Source: Paenibacillus montanisoli (GTDB lineage Bacteria; Bacillota; Bacilli; Paenibacillales; Paenibacillaceae). Taken from it: a DNA stretch of 64,000 nucleotides. Positions 1 through 8,432 of the stretch are shown piece by piece (the stretch's first letter is position 1; every line of letters starts with the position of its first letter). The notes under the pieces are model-generated. The model was not told the origin of the DNA. It searched no databases and saw nothing but the letters and a program-made list of their open reading frames with translations. The translations under genes and the position numbers were made by a program. The stretch is taken from contig NZ_QLUW01000001.1 in NCBI RefSeq assembly GCF_003268025.1, positions 1,960,830-2,024,829 on the forward strand, in the 5' to 3' direction.

Positions 1-273
1 CGGTTAAGCCCGTTGCGTGCTCCGAGGACGGTCATCGCCAACTATAAGGACAACCAGCTGCTATTTCTCGTCATCGACGGGCGTAACGAGAATGGAAGCT
101 CGGGTGCGACGCTGATGGAGGCGCAGCTCCTGCTTCAACGGTACGGCGCGGTCGATGGCTATAACCTGGACGGTGGGGGCTCGTCGACACTCGTCTTCAA
201 TGGCCGCGTCGTGAATCACCCGTCGGATGGAAAGCCACGACCGGTACCGACCCATTTTCTCTTTTTTAAATAA
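1..273 (+). CDS. Phosphodiester glycosidase family protein, C-terminal part (partial)
   Basis: The frame is open from the first base, so the gene begins outside the window and only about 90 C-terminal residues are seen. They carry the signature of the phosphodiester glycosidase (NAGPA, DUF2233) family: an Arg-Thr-Val-Ile entry segment, a strand with FLVIDGR, the helix MEAQLLLQRYGA, and the glycine-rich YNLDGGGSSTLVF loop that lines the active site. Family members cleave sugar-phosphodiester or related glycosidic bonds, usually outside the cell on wall polymers or exopolysaccharide. The product ends normally. The next gene is on the opposite strand, with a shared terminator hairpin between them. 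The exact substrate cannot be read from this fragment. Confidence 0.85.
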   Translation, partial: RLSPLRAPRTVIANYKDNQLLFLVIDGRNENGSSGATLMEAQLLLQRYGAVDGYNLDGGGSSTLVFNGRVVNHPSDGKPRPVPTHFLFFK

Positions 274-327
274 ATGATTTTGCAAGACTCACTCTCCGTT
301 TCCTATATCCCTCTATTTTCATTCAAA

Positions 328-356
328 AAATCCGCCAATTCATAATTGGCGGATTT
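328..356. terminator. Bidirectional rho-independent terminator
   Basis: A perfect 13-bp inverted repeat (AAATCCGCCAATT, 3-nt loop) lies between the convergent glycosidase gene and the DUF2089 operon. It has T or A runs on both sides, so it can end both transcripts. Confidence 0.85.
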
Positions 357-414
357 CTAAAAACTCAACTTCGCGACATAACACCTGATGAGATGATATA
401 AATGAATGCTTCGC

Positions 415-717
415 CTACAATTTAATCGACACTTCCGTGCCGTCCTGTGCCCGGACATCGACCAGAACCGTCCCTTTGCAGCGCTGCAGCTCCTTGATGA
501 GCCGCCTGATCGCTCGCTTCGTGCTTCGGTTTTCGAGAATCGACAGCACCATATCAATCCCGTTCCGGCTGCTATCCGAATCGTGCTTGTTCAGCCAGAC
601 CTTCAATTTTCGCTGGACTAAATTGGAAGTCAGGATACCGCTCCCCATGCGCAATACGGAATAAGGGATCGGAATCGTAAAAGCGTGCTCCTTGCTCTTA
701 ACCTTCACAATCATCAT
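415..717 (-). CDS. Hypothetical protein, last gene of the DUF2089 operon
   Basis: A 100-residue protein of unknown function. It is basic in the middle (RSTKRAIRRLIKELQR) and ends in a short beta-rich segment with VDVRAQDGTEVSI. That tail resembles the C-terminal part of the preceding SHOCT-like protein (QIIDVRSGEKDTVTVVIE), so the two may be diverged relatives or partners. The start lies 6 bp after the stop of that gene and has only a weak ribosome site, which suggests translational coupling. The organisation (DUF2089 protein, SHOCT-like protein, small companion) recurs in Bacilli, as far as I know without an assigned role. A part in regulating cell-envelope or stress genes is a guess. Confidence 0.6.
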   Translation of the reverse strand: MMIVKVKSKEHAFTIPIPYSVLRMGSGILTSNLVQRKLKVWLNKHDSDSSRNGIDMVLSILENRSTKRAIRRLIKELQRCKGTVLVDVRAQDGTEVSIKL

Positions 718-723
718 AGCCCG

Positions 724-1143
724 TTACTCAATCACTACGGTGACGGTATCCTTTTCACCGGAGCGGACGTCTATGATTTGCCCGTCAAGTTCGTTCTCGA
801 TTGCATCGATCAGCAGGTCGATATTGATATCCTTCACATATTTCGCAGCCTGCGGAATATTGGACGCGATGCTGTGCCCCGCTCCGAGAACAACCTTCAC
901 CAGTTTAATCGGCAAATTGATGCTGACATTATCGTTTTCATGGGATGTTATCCGTATTTTCAACGTTTTGTCTAAATAACCGCCGGATGCCGATGACAAT
1001 TTCTTCGAGTAGTCGGGTTTCCCCAGTACCTGCACGGCTTGCGATGGCTTCTCCTTTAGCGCGTCAATCAACTCCGAAGCCTGTTCTGAATCAATTTTGC
1101 CTTCCTGCATCATGGACAGCACTTTACTGATTTCTTCTTTCAT
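724..1143 (-). CDS. SHOCT-like domain protein (YvlB/DUF4097-like N-terminal helix)
   Basis: About 139 residues. The N-terminal helical hairpin (EISKVLSMMQEGKIDSEQA, then ELIDAL) is the short SHOCT-like oligomerisation motif seen at the ends of membrane-stress proteins such as YvlB. A linker follows, then a region of alternating strands and helices (INLPIKLVKVVLGAG, SGEKDTVTVVIE). I prefer the ATG at 1143 because a strong AAGGAGG lies 8 nt upstream; an earlier ATG at 1164 would sit inside the end of the upstream gene. There is no signal peptide or membrane segment, so the protein should be cytosolic. The upstream DUF2089 protein ends in the same SHOCT-like motif (KVISMLENGEITADEALKML), so the two probably interact through it. 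Confidence 0.7.
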   Translation of the reverse strand: MKEEISKVLSMMQEGKIDSEQASELIDALKEKPSQAVQVLGKPDYSKKLSSASGGYLDKTLKIRITSHENDNVSINLPIKLVKVVLGAGHSIASNIPQAAKYVKDINIDLLIDAIENELDGQIIDVRSGEKDTVTVVIE

Positions 1144-1156
1144 CGGTTCTTCCTCC

Positions 1157-1522
1157 TTATTCATCCTTCAACATTTTGAGCGCTTCATCCGCAGTGATTT
1201 CGCCATTCTCCAGCATGGAAATTACCTTCTTCTTATCGACTTCCGGCTTCTTCCGCGTATCGTATCCGAGGGCCGTAATAATATCATTGAGCTTGCCGCG
1301 CACCGTCGGGTAAGATATGCCGAGCTCTTTCTCCACTTCCTTAATGTTGCCCCTGCTCACTAGGAATGTGATCACAAAATGGAGCTGTTCTGGCGTGAGT
1401 AGAGCGAGCTTTGATAATTCAAAATTGTTCTCAATCGTCGTCCGGCAATGTCCGCATTCCAGCTTGACGGCGTGCAGCTTATGGGCACATACAGGACACT
1501 GTGTGATGATGGGATATTTCAT
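1157..1522 (-). CDS. DUF2089 family zinc-ribbon / HTH regulator
   Basis: A 121-residue protein in three parts. Residues 9-28 form a zinc ribbon with CPVC and CGHC cysteine pairs. Residues 35-80 are a helix-turn-helix with VEKELGISYPTVRGKLND as the likely recognition unit. Residues 98-120 are a SHOCT-like tail. DUF2089 proteins are predicted DNA-binding regulators. The gene leads a three-gene operon, with a near-consensus promoter embedded in an AT-rich block of repeated TCAAT/ATTGA words upstream. That fits autoregulation. The target genes are unknown; the two downstream genes are the obvious candidates. Confidence 0.85.
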   Translation of the reverse strand: MKYPIITQCPVCAHKLHAVKLECGHCRTTIENNFELSKLALLTPEQLHFVITFLVSRGNIKEVEKELGISYPTVRGKLNDIITALGYDTRKKPEVDKKKVISMLENGEITADEALKMLKDE

Positions 1523-1545
1523 ACTCTACCCCTTTCTTAATTTGA

Positions 1546-1574
1546 ATTATAAATCAACATATTCAATTTGTAAA
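1546..1574 (-). promoter_or_regulatory. Sigma-A type promoter of the DUF2089 operon inside TCAAT repeats
   Basis: On the minus strand TTTACA (-35) and TATAAT (-10) are separated by 17 bp, just upstream of the DUF2089 start. The surrounding stretch, about 1552-1620, holds at least five copies of the word TCAAT or its complement ATTGA, a candidate operator for the encoded HTH protein. The promoter call is based on consensus match alone. Confidence 0.6.
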
Positions 1575-1660
1575 TTCAAAAAATCAATTATGTTAATTGT
1601 GAAATTGATTTTATTGATTTCGTGAGTTGTTAACCCTGAATTTTTAAAATGCTCTATACA

Positions 1661-1740
1661 AAAAAAGAGAGCCCCAACGAATCCATCGGGATAAAGCCCG
1701 GTTTCAACCTGGTCCATCCCTATCGACTCGATGAGGCTCT
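1661..1740 (-). terminator. Long structured terminator downstream of the HAD gene
   Basis: Two 25-nt arms (1667-1691 and 1716-1740) pair with about 20 of 25 positions matching. They enclose a second small palindrome (CCCGGTTTCAACCTGG, 1697-1712). On the minus strand the stem is followed by TCTTTTTTTG, so it reads as an unusually long intrinsic terminator. An overlapping 73-codon minus frame has no ribosome site and is explained by this structure. Confidence 0.75.
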
Positions 1741-1772
1741 TCATTTTGGCAAAGTGGTTACACACCATTTAA

Positions 1773-2456
1773 TTAACAGATTTCAAATAGTTCAGTTAAG
1801 CTCGAGATTGTGTACGTGCTTTGAATGGCCGCCGGGCTTTTTAGCTCCTTGCTGTTGATCCAACAGGTATCTATCCCCGACTGAATACCGCCTCTGATAT
1901 CCGTATTTAGCGTATCCCCAATGACAAGCGCATCTTCTCGACTAAAATCAGAAATATGATTCATCACGAAATCAAAAAATTCAATGGCAGGCTTGGAATA
2001 GCCAATGCTTTGCGAATCAAAGATGTCTTCAAAAAAATCGTATAGTCCCGACTGCTTCAATCGTTTGATCTGCGTGCGTGTAATACCGTTCGTGATGATA
2101 AACAGTCGATGAGTTGCGGATAAGCGCTGACAGACCTCCAAAGCGCCTTCCATATGCAACTGGTCTCCATCACCCAATAGTTCTCGATACTGATTCTCCC
2201 ACTCCGCGCCGTCCACAATCTGCCCCAGCTTAGCCATCGTTTCTGAAAATCTGGAATTCAGCACGACATCAAGCGCGATGATCCCGTTTTCGTAATCGGC
2301 CCATAATTGTTTGTTGACGGAGTTATATAATTGAAACAGTTCATCCGAAAACGTATATCCGTTTTGTTGAAACAATTGGGTTAACGAAGCCGTTTCATTT
2401 GCGCCAAAGTCCAGCAACGTATCATCTAGATCAAATAAAAGAATCTTGTAGCTCAT
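1773..2456 (-). CDS. HAD-superfamily hydrolase, YjjG-type nucleotidase
   Basis: A 227-residue cytosolic phosphatase of the haloacid dehalogenase superfamily. Motif I is DLDDT (D9 nucleophile, D11 acid/base), motif II is the IITNG strand near residue 119, motif III is the lysine in GYSKPAIEFF, and motif IV is VIGDTLNTDIRGG. The helical cap between residues 16 and 95 and the overall length match YjjG-family pyrimidine nucleotidases, which remove phosphate from nucleotides and related small substrates. The gene is monocistronic with the long terminator behind it. Substrate assignment within the HAD family is uncertain. Confidence 0.85.
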   Translation of the reverse strand: MSYKILLFDLDDTLLDFGANETASLTQLFQQNGYTFSDELFQLYNSVNKQLWADYENGIIALDVVLNSRFSETMAKLGQIVDGAEWENQYRELLGDGDQLHMEGALEVCQRLSATHRLFIITNGITRTQIKRLKQSGLYDFFEDIFDSQSIGYSKPAIEFFDFVMNHISDFSREDALVIGDTLNTDIRGGIQSGIDTCWINSKELKSPAAIQSTYTISSLTELFEIC

Positions 2457-2647
2457 TTTTCCTCCCGTCTGTGATTACGATGACTCACCATACTTGAAGT
2501 CAGTTTGTACTCTTTCAAAGAAATTAAGTACTTGGACCAAACTAACAATGTTCTCGTCAAATCGATCAATTAGATCACTTCCTAGTGTACACAAATTATA
2601 ATTATTTTGCTTCGCGGATTGATTTAACTATCCTGCCATTAAATAAG

Positions 2648-2680
2648 AAAATGGCAGCCCATATTCCGGCCGCCATTTTT
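2648..2680 (-). terminator. Intrinsic terminator after the sugar isomerase gene
   Basis: ATGGCAGCC pairs with GGCCGCCAT around an 8 to 9-nt loop, with T-rich tracts on both sides. It sits 37 bp beyond the stop of the minus-strand isomerase gene. The 2457-2647 stretch upstream of the HAD gene shows nothing else I can support. Confidence 0.75.
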
Positions 2681-2717
2681 CGAGCGTTTACGATATTTAC
2701 GTGAAGATTCCCTCGCC

Positions 2718-3575
2718 TTATACTTCCGACCACAGGCGTTTTAAGTTGTCCATACCAACTCTGGAGCCTAGTTTGCAGTCTTCCATGCCTTCAAATTCAA
2801 CCGAGAGATACCCGTCATACCCGGATTGCTTAATAATGCGCAGTACCTCTCTCATATTGATGTCGCCTTGACCGACAATGGCACCGCGCAAATAATTGCC
2901 GCTTGCCGTCTTGAAATAGCCTTCGCCAGGGTTCTGATCCGATGGCCGGAGGTAGAAATCTTTAATATGGAGCATGGATGAAAACGCGATATTTTTCTTC
3001 ACGGCGGAAACCGGATCCTCGTCTGCGCACATGAAATTGCCGACGTCCATCGTCGTTTTGAAGTTCGGACGGTTTACGGCATGAATCAAAGCCTGTACCC
3101 GATCGCTGGCTTGAACGAAATAGCCGTGATTTTCCACACTGGTCGTAATCCCGAACTGAGAAGCGTAATCAGCAACTTGTCTGCAAGCCGAGGCCATTCG
3201 TTCCAGCGCTTCGTTGAAATGCTTAATCGAAATGTCGGAGGACCATGCAACGTCATGCCGCATGAGCTTCAAGCCGAGGCTGCTCGCAATGTCCACTTCA
3301 CGCTTGACGCGCTCGATTTCCTGTTCGAACGCTCCGTCTCCGGCTTTCAAGAAATCAGCGCCAATCGCGTAATTAGACAACTCAATGCCGGCTTCGGAAG
3401 CTTTGTGCCGGATGGCATCGATTAGTTCGGGATTGCCGTTAAGGTCGAACCCGATCGGCACTACTTCCATATGCTGACCGCCATGGTCGGCAATCCATTG
3501 GACAGCTTCCAGAACCGTCATTTCCTTCGATTGAATGGCACGATGCAAGCTATATGAGCTTAAGCCTATTCTCAT
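2718..3575 (-). CDS. Sugar phosphate isomerase/epimerase, TIM barrel (AP endonuclease 2 family)
   Basis: A 285-residue single-domain protein of the xylose isomerase-like TIM barrel family (AP_endonuc_2). Typical metal and substrate residues appear in order: the ENHG loop near residue 152, KTTMDVGN near 177, MLHIKDFY near 205, and a C-terminal YLSVEFEG. Relatives isomerise or epimerise sugars, inositols and hydroxypyruvate. It stands alone between terminators, unlike the other four isomerases of this family in the window, which sit in catabolic operons. The substrate is unknown. Confidence 0.85.
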   Translation of the reverse strand: MRIGLSSYSLHRAIQSKEMTVLEAVQWIADHGGQHMEVVPIGFDLNGNPELIDAIRHKASEAGIELSNYAIGADFLKAGDGAFEQEIERVKREVDIASSLGLKLMRHDVAWSSDISIKHFNEALERMASACRQVADYASQFGITTSVENHGYFVQASDRVQALIHAVNRPNFKTTMDVGNFMCADEDPVSAVKKNIAFSSMLHIKDFYLRPSDQNPGEGYFKTASGNYLRGAIVGQGDINMREVLRIIKQSGYDGYLSVEFEGMEDCKLGSRVGMDNLKRLWSEV

Positions 3576-3667
3576 TTTCTTTCAGTGCTCCCTTCCCTAG
3601 CTCCTATTTATGGAAACAACACTTTAAGCATAACGAAAAAGGCCGTCTCATGTAAATAACCGAATGT

Positions 3668-3698
3668 TAAAACCCGCCATACTCGTCGAATGGCGGGT
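3668..3698 (-). terminator. Intrinsic terminator after the patatin-like gene
   Basis: A perfect 9-bp stem (ACCCGCCAT / ATGGCGGGT, 9-nt loop) followed by TTTT on the minus strand, directly downstream of the patatin-like stop codon. Confidence 0.8.
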
Positions 3699-3722
3699 GT
3701 GTCGTTTGCGGACTTTTTCACT

Positions 3723-6038
3723 TTATAAAAGCCTGGTCACTCCCTTGAAGATCGCTGCCGCGACGCGCAAGGTTCCGATTGTCACTCGGATAAAAATTCC
3801 TTTATTGCTATTGTGCGCGTACCGGCTCAAGGCGATCAGGTAGTTGTCTATGCCTGCCGCGATGATTTTCGCCTTTACCGCGAAACGCAAGTCTTTCCAG
3901 GACTCTTTTCCGACCTTATACTCCGACTCGAAAAATTGCTTAATTTGCTTGATCTGCTCTTCTGGAGGCTTTCCATGAAGCTTACGCTCGCGGAACTTCG
4001 CGTACAATTCCTTGTCCACGTACGGCAATTCTTCTTCGGCGATCGCGAGAAGGCGTTCTGCCCGCGCTCTCATGCCGCGCGCTTTCCAAGCCTCGGAATC
4101 CGTAGCGTTATTCTTGTACGATTGATAGAGGTGCTCGATCAAAATATCCGCCGTATCCATTCGTCCCCACATCATATCGCTTACACGCCACTTCCTGTTC
4201 AAAAAAGAGGCGAATGCGCCTAAATCGTTGCCGACCAGCTTGTCATTGCCGTTCATTTCGATCGTTTTCGTATCCGAAGCGCTAATCCGCAAAAGCTCGA
4301 TTCTGCTCAGCTCGCCTTCTCGGCCGATGCTCAGCGGGAACAGAAAGACATCCAACGAGAGGAATCCGCGCATCGCTTTTTTTAGATCGCCGATTTCGGA
4401 GACGACGAAGCCATCCTTCTGCAGCCGCTCCAAGTACCCGTTCAACGATTGGCGCATGTAATCGACGATATAGGCAGCCTCCAAGGTTTCTTGCCGAAGA
4501 TAGAAACGTTTGATTGCTTCCGCGAGCAGCGGATGATATGGCTTCGGAGGATCCAGCTTCTTCTTGTCCTCCTCGTCGTTCCACCACGTCCACTCCAGTT
4601 GGCGCAGCTCTTCCACGATCTCCCACAGTCGATTCTTTTCCTTAAGAAGCGTCGGCAGCCGGCTATCCTCATCCGGAATATCCTGCAGCTTGCGGTTGAT
4701 TTTCTGAATATGCGAATGGAAAAAGTGAACGCAAAACGCGATATCGGGAAGCCAATTGTCCGCGATCAGGGCGGCAAGATCCCCGTTCGTTATCCTATCG
4801 ACCTCGAATGACTTGAACAACTCAAGAGCCGGGTGATCGGCGGGAATCAGTTTGCCGTCCGCGGAATAGTGATGCATGTACGTTCGGAGGTTACCAACGA
4901 GCGACTTTTTCCATTGAGACTCTCTTAAACTGCAGTACGGTAAAAACGAGGGCATCTTTTCGGCATCTGCGGTACCGTCGGCCAAATCAATGCCATCGAA
5001 CGCTTTAATGACGGCTTCCACTTGCTCTTGGCGGTCCTCGATCGCCTTCAAATGCTTGTAAATGGATTGATACCGAGGAATGGATACGAGGCTAGTCGCC
5101 GCTTCCATGATGGTCGGAGCCTTATCGTAATGATCGGCGAACGACTCTGGGGGCACCGGATCGAGAAAAAGCAGCCAGCGGTCCACTTTGCTGTCGGCGG
5201 AACGATGGAAAAGCGCGTTCAGCACCGGAGCGAACGGCTTATTGTCAGTCAGCAGCCCGTCATGAAGATACACTTCGTCCCGATTATCGTAATTGGTTTT
5301 GCCGGCATAAACCTCCGCGTTCGTGAACGATTCCTCCGGAAACACCGTAGGAATCGCCGAAGTCGCTCTCGATATTCGCGAAAGGGCATCGTTCTTATCC
5401 TCGGAGAAATCGTTCTGGTCATACCCTCTTTCTGCGTTCGGTCCGTACTTTTTCCGGTATTTCTTTTGGAACATGACGTCGTGCGTGTAACCTTTAATAT
5501 CGTTGCCTTTGTCGTCCTTGACGCCCCACCTCCGCCCTTTGATATCGCTCGCCGCGACGAATAAGTCCAAGATGCTTACTTTATCACGCCGATTCGATGC
5601 TATTTTGTTAGGGGTATCCCTGCCCGTTTGTTCGTCCATTATGCGGAAGCATTCTTTCAGTTTGCCGAATATGAACTCTCCGTTTAACAACGTATCCGGC
5701 TTCTTGCCATGGAAATCGAGCAATGTTTGAAGGTTCGCCGCGTCTCTCCACAAATCTTTGATTTCCTCGACGTTCAGATCGGCTCCCGTCGCCAACGCCT
5801 TGGCAAGAAGCACAGCGTTGATGCCTCCTGCGGAGTTGCCCGCGATAATGTCGATGGCGATTTCGGCGTTCATTTGTTTCAGCAAATCGGTGTAAGGATT
5901 GTTTTCCGCATCGGATGGATCGCCTTTGCGCGCTCGCGTCGCCATCAGCAGCTCTTGCACGACTCCGTTCATATACACGGAAAGAGATACGCCTCCGTAC
6001 ATAACGATGGCCAAACGGATTTCCTTGGTTAAATTCAT
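3723..6038 (-). CDS. Patatin-like phospholipase-related protein (771 aa)
   Basis: A large cytosolic protein whose N-terminal third is a patatin domain. The oxyanion loop is VMYGGVSLSVYMNG (residues 12-25), the nucleophile elbow is GNSAGG with Ser69, and the dyad aspartate is D260 in YLHDGLLTDNKPF. The remaining 500 residues are mostly helical and charged, as in the long bacterial patatin-like family that carries a DUF3376-like C-terminal region. Patatins hydrolyse acyl esters of lipids using a Ser-Asp dyad. There is no signal peptide. A leading MNLTKEIRLAIVM strand and a plausible ribosome site support this start. The gene is monocistronic. The substrate and physiological role are unknown. 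Confidence 0.85.
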   Translation of the reverse strand: MNLTKEIRLAIVMYGGVSLSVYMNGVVQELLMATRARKGDPSDAENNPYTDLLKQMNAEIAIDIIAGNSAGGINAVLLAKALATGADLNVEEIKDLWRDAANLQTLLDFHGKKPDTLLNGEFIFGKLKECFRIMDEQTGRDTPNKIASNRRDKVSILDLFVAASDIKGRRWGVKDDKGNDIKGYTHDVMFQKKYRKKYGPNAERGYDQNDFSEDKNDALSRISRATSAIPTVFPEESFTNAEVYAGKTNYDNRDEVYLHDGLLTDNKPFAPVLNALFHRSADSKVDRWLLFLDPVPPESFADHYDKAPTIMEAATSLVSIPRYQSIYKHLKAIEDRQEQVEAVIKAFDGIDLADGTADAEKMPSFLPYCSLRESQWKKSLVGNLRTYMHHYSADGKLIPADHPALELFKSFEVDRITNGDLAALIADNWLPDIAFCVHFFHSHIQKINRKLQDIPDEDSRLPTLLKEKNRLWEIVEELRQLEWTWWNDEEDKKKLDPPKPYHPLLAEAIKRFYLRQETLEAAYIVDYMRQSLNGYLERLQKDGFVVSEIGDLKKAMRGFLSLDVFLFPLSIGREGELSRIELLRISASDTKTIEMNGNDKLVGNDLGAFASFLNRKWRVSDMMWGRMDTADILIEHLYQSYKNNATDSEAWKARGMRARAERLLAIAEEELPYVDKELYAKFRERKLHGKPPEEQIKQIKQFFESEYKVGKESWKDLRFAVKAKIIAAGIDNYLIALSRYAHNSNKGIFIRVTIGTLRVAAAIFKGVTRLL

Positions 6039-6146
6039 CCTTCATCCCTCTTCGCGTTTTGTATACTTAGTTATGGGTTTTATATGCTGCGAAGATTCGG
6101 TTGGTTTATAAATAAGTGCTTACAGCTAAAATATGGATGAATGCGC

Positions 6147-6176
6147 AAAAAAACGGAAGCGTCTCCGCCTCCGTTT
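6147..6176 (-). terminator. Intrinsic terminator after the DUF1992 gene
   Basis: On the minus strand AAACGGAGGCG pairs with CGCTTCCGTTT around a short loop and is followed by a run of T. It lies 40 bp beyond the DUF1992 stop codon. Confidence 0.75.
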
Positions 6177-6215
6177 CGAAATATAAATAGCTCCACGCTA
6201 GCGACCTCATCTACT

Positions 6216-6719
6216 TTACGATTTCCAACGCTCGAATTGCTGCCGCATGTTCTCTCGGGTCAGCTTCCACTTCTGCAGTATCGGGCTTGGCACCATGCTA
6301 TTGTACTTAGTAATTTTTGCGTTAATTTCTTCGAGTGTAGAATCCGAAATGCCGGCGGAATCGGTTTCGAGCAGCCGCTGCAGCTGATCATGGATTTCAT
6401 GCTGCAGCGTAAGCCAAGCCGGTAAGAAGTTTGCCTCCTTCAGGATACTATTCGTCAAATCGCATGACGGGACATCAAGCGGTTTGCCTTTGCCTGCCAA
6501 ATGCTCGAAAGCCCCTTTCCGTTCCTGTTCCCGATACATCTCGCTGATCCAATCCTGCGCGGACATCCCGGAGTTCCAATACTGCCTGGATGATACAGCA
6601 ACGTCGTTAGCAGGTTCCTCTTCTGCCACAGTTTCAGGAAGTGCCTCGCTTGTCTCGGATGATGCTGGTGCTGCCCCTAAATCGGTCTGGTTTTTTTTCT
6701 TTCTGAACCAAAAACCCAT
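6216..6719 (-). CDS. DUF1992 (DnaJ-homologue subfamily C28-like) protein
   Basis: About 167 residues. After a basic start (FWFRKKK) and an acidic, low-complexity linker to about residue 45, a DUF1992 domain follows: the WISEMYREQERKGAFEHL helix, the GKGKPLDVP turn and the ILKEANFLPAW helix. A C-terminal coiled helix ends in ENMRQQFERW. In eukaryotes the domain occurs in DNAJC28; bacterial members are small cytosolic proteins of unknown function. I use the ATG at 6719 because AGAGGCGG lies 8 nt upstream; a GTG three codons earlier is also possible. The gene is monocistronic, followed by its own terminator. Confidence 0.8.
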   Translation of the reverse strand: MGFWFRKKKNQTDLGAAPASSETSEALPETVAEEEPANDVAVSSRQYWNSGMSAQDWISEMYREQERKGAFEHLAGKGKPLDVPSCDLTNSILKEANFLPAWLTLQHEIHDQLQRLLETDSAGISDSTLEEINAKITKYNSMVPSPILQKWKLTRENMRQQFERWKS

Positions 6720-6876
6720 CACGCTCACCGCCTCTTCAGGTTAACTAACCGGAAAAGCTTCACAGTATTATTGTACCTACCATAGCGGTGTCGCGTGCTT
6801 GCAGCCTTTGGCGATTTGATGAACGGAGGCAGCCGATCATTTCTTAAGTGAATCAGCTGCCAACCGTGTAATGCGT

Positions 6877-7644
6877 TTAGACTTTCTTTTTATACACCTT
6901 CATTGCAAACATATAAGCTATAAGCATAATTCCGACGCACCACGCAAGTGCGATCCAAATGTCGGTGCCCACCGGCTGACCTGACAGCAATGAGCGGATG
7001 GATTCTACGATTGAGGTCACTGGCTGGTTTTCGGCAAATACGCGAACGGCGGTCGGCATCGACTCGGTTGGCACAAAAGCCGAACTGATAAATGGAAGGA
7101 AGATTAGGGGGTAAGAAAAAGCGCTTGCTCCATCGACAGATTTTGCGGATAGTCCGGCTATAGCTGCGACCCAAGTTAGGGCCAGCGTAAACAGTGCGAG
7201 TATACCAGCTACGCCAAGCCATGGCAGCACTCCCGCGGTCGAACGAAATCCCATAATTAACGCGACGAGAATAATGACGACCACCGATACGGCGTTGGAT
7301 ACAAGCGAAGTCAGCACATGTCCCCAAAGCAAAGCGGAACGTGAAATCGGCATCGTGTGAAAACGCTCGAATATGCCTCGCTGCACATCGGTAAACAAAC
7401 GGAATGCCGTGTAGGATATTCCGCTGGCAATAGCCATAAGAAGTATTCCAGGCAAAAGGTAATTCACATAGTTATCCGTTCCGGTTTGAATGGCTCCGCC
7501 GAATACATAGACAAACAGCAACATCATTGCGATCGGCATGATGGTAACCGTGATGATCGTATCCATGCTGCGGAAAATGTGACGCATGGAACGTCCAAGC
7601 ATAACGGTAATATCGGTGAAGAAATGGCTTTTTGCCGTTTCCAT
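6877..7644 (-). CDS. ABC-2 type transporter permease (DrrB-like)
   Basis: A 255-residue integral membrane protein with about six hydrophobic segments (residues 30-50, 62-80, 107-127, 140-165, 172-190, 228-246). It has the ABC-2 permease signature region around GLSAKSVDGASAFSYP and FISSAFVP. DrrB-type permeases pair with one ATPase to export drugs or lipophilic compounds. The start codon directly follows the stop of the ATPase gene, so the two are translationally coupled. It is the last gene of an operon headed by a PadR regulator, a usual arrangement for inducible drug exporters. The exported substrate is unknown. Confidence 0.9.
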   Translation of the reverse strand: METAKSHFFTDITVMLGRSMRHIFRSMDTIITVTIMPIAMMLLFVYVFGGAIQTGTDNYVNYLLPGILLMAIASGISYTAFRLFTDVQRGIFERFHTMPISRSALLWGHVLTSLVSNAVSVVVIILVALIMGFRSTAGVLPWLGVAGILALFTLALTWVAAIAGLSAKSVDGASAFSYPLIFLPFISSAFVPTESMPTAVRVFAENQPVTSIVESIRSLLSGQPVGTDIWIALAWCVGIMLIAYMFAMKVYKKKV

Positions 7645-8415
7645 CTACTTCTCCTCCTTTTTACCGATGATTGCGAGGAAAATCTCCTCTAAGGTCGGTT
7701 GTTTCTCGACATACTCTACCTTTGCGGACGGGAACATCATTTTCAGCTCCGCGAGCGTGCCGCTTGCGATAATTCTACCTTCGTGCAGAATGGCAATCCG
7801 GTCGGCCAGCTGTTCGGCCTCCTCCAAATACTGCGTGGTGAGAAGGACTGTCGTCCCGCCGTCAGCAAGCTCCTTGACAATCTTCCAAACCTCGATCCGT
7901 GCCTCGGGGTCAAGCCCGGTGGTCGGCTCATCCAGAAAAATGATCTGTGGTTTTCCCACAAGGCTCAAAGCGATGTCGAGCCTGCGGCGCATCCCCCCTG
8001 AGTAAGTGGACACTCTGCGGTCTGCAGCGTCAGTCAGGCCGAAGCGTTTTAACATTTCGTCCGCAACTTGGCGCGGGTTTTTGAGGTATCTCAGCTTGGC
8101 AATCATGATCAGATTTTCCCGACCAGTCAAAATTTCATCCACGGCGGCAAACTGCCCGGTCAGACTGATTGCCTGACGCACATGATCAGGTTTTGAAGTA
8201 ACATCGAATCCGTTTATGGCTGCGGTTCCGCCGTCTGGATTGAGCAGCGTGGTGAGAATTTTGACAACCGTAGTCTTGCCTGCCCCGTTAGATCCGAGGA
8301 GGGCGAAAATACTGCCCTTTTCTACCTCGAAATCTACGCCTTTCAGCACGTGATGCTGCTTGTAGGACTTCTGCAGTCCTTTTACTTGAATGGGTTTGGT
8401 TTGCAAGGTTTGCAT
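7645..8415 (-). CDS. ABC transporter ATP-binding protein (DrrA-like)
   Basis: A 256-residue ATPase with Walker A GSNGAGKTT (residues 41-49), the STYSGGMRRRLDIA signature, Walker B IIFLDEPTTGLDP and a switch histidine-region variant, LLTTQYLEEA, in which the usual H is replaced by Q. That variant is common in DrrA-type exporters. The C-terminal VEKQPTLEEIFL extension is also typical of this branch. The start at 8415 is chosen for the GGGAGGG ribosome site 6 nt upstream. It powers the permease encoded immediately after it. The pentapeptide-repeat gene upstream ends 17 bp before this start. Confidence 0.9.
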   Translation of the reverse strand: MQTLQTKPIQVKGLQKSYKQHHVLKGVDFEVEKGSIFALLGSNGAGKTTVVKILTTLLNPDGGTAAINGFDVTSKPDHVRQAISLTGQFAAVDEILTGRENLIMIAKLRYLKNPRQVADEMLKRFGLTDAADRRVSTYSGGMRRRLDIALSLVGKPQIIFLDEPTTGLDPEARIEVWKIVKELADGGTTVLLTTQYLEEAEQLADRIAILHEGRIIASGTLAELKMMFPSAKVEYVEKQPTLEEIFLAIIGKKEEK

Positions 8416-8432
8416 CGGTTTCCCTCCCATAA

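Noticed and set aside
1547..1768. Minus-strand frame of 73 codons between the HAD and DUF2089 genes
   Set aside because: It covers the long terminator hairpin and the promoter region of the next operon and has no ribosome site.
4228..5730. Several plus-strand frames inside the patatin-like gene
   Set aside because: They are antisense shadows of a long, well-supported minus-strand gene with clear catalytic motifs.
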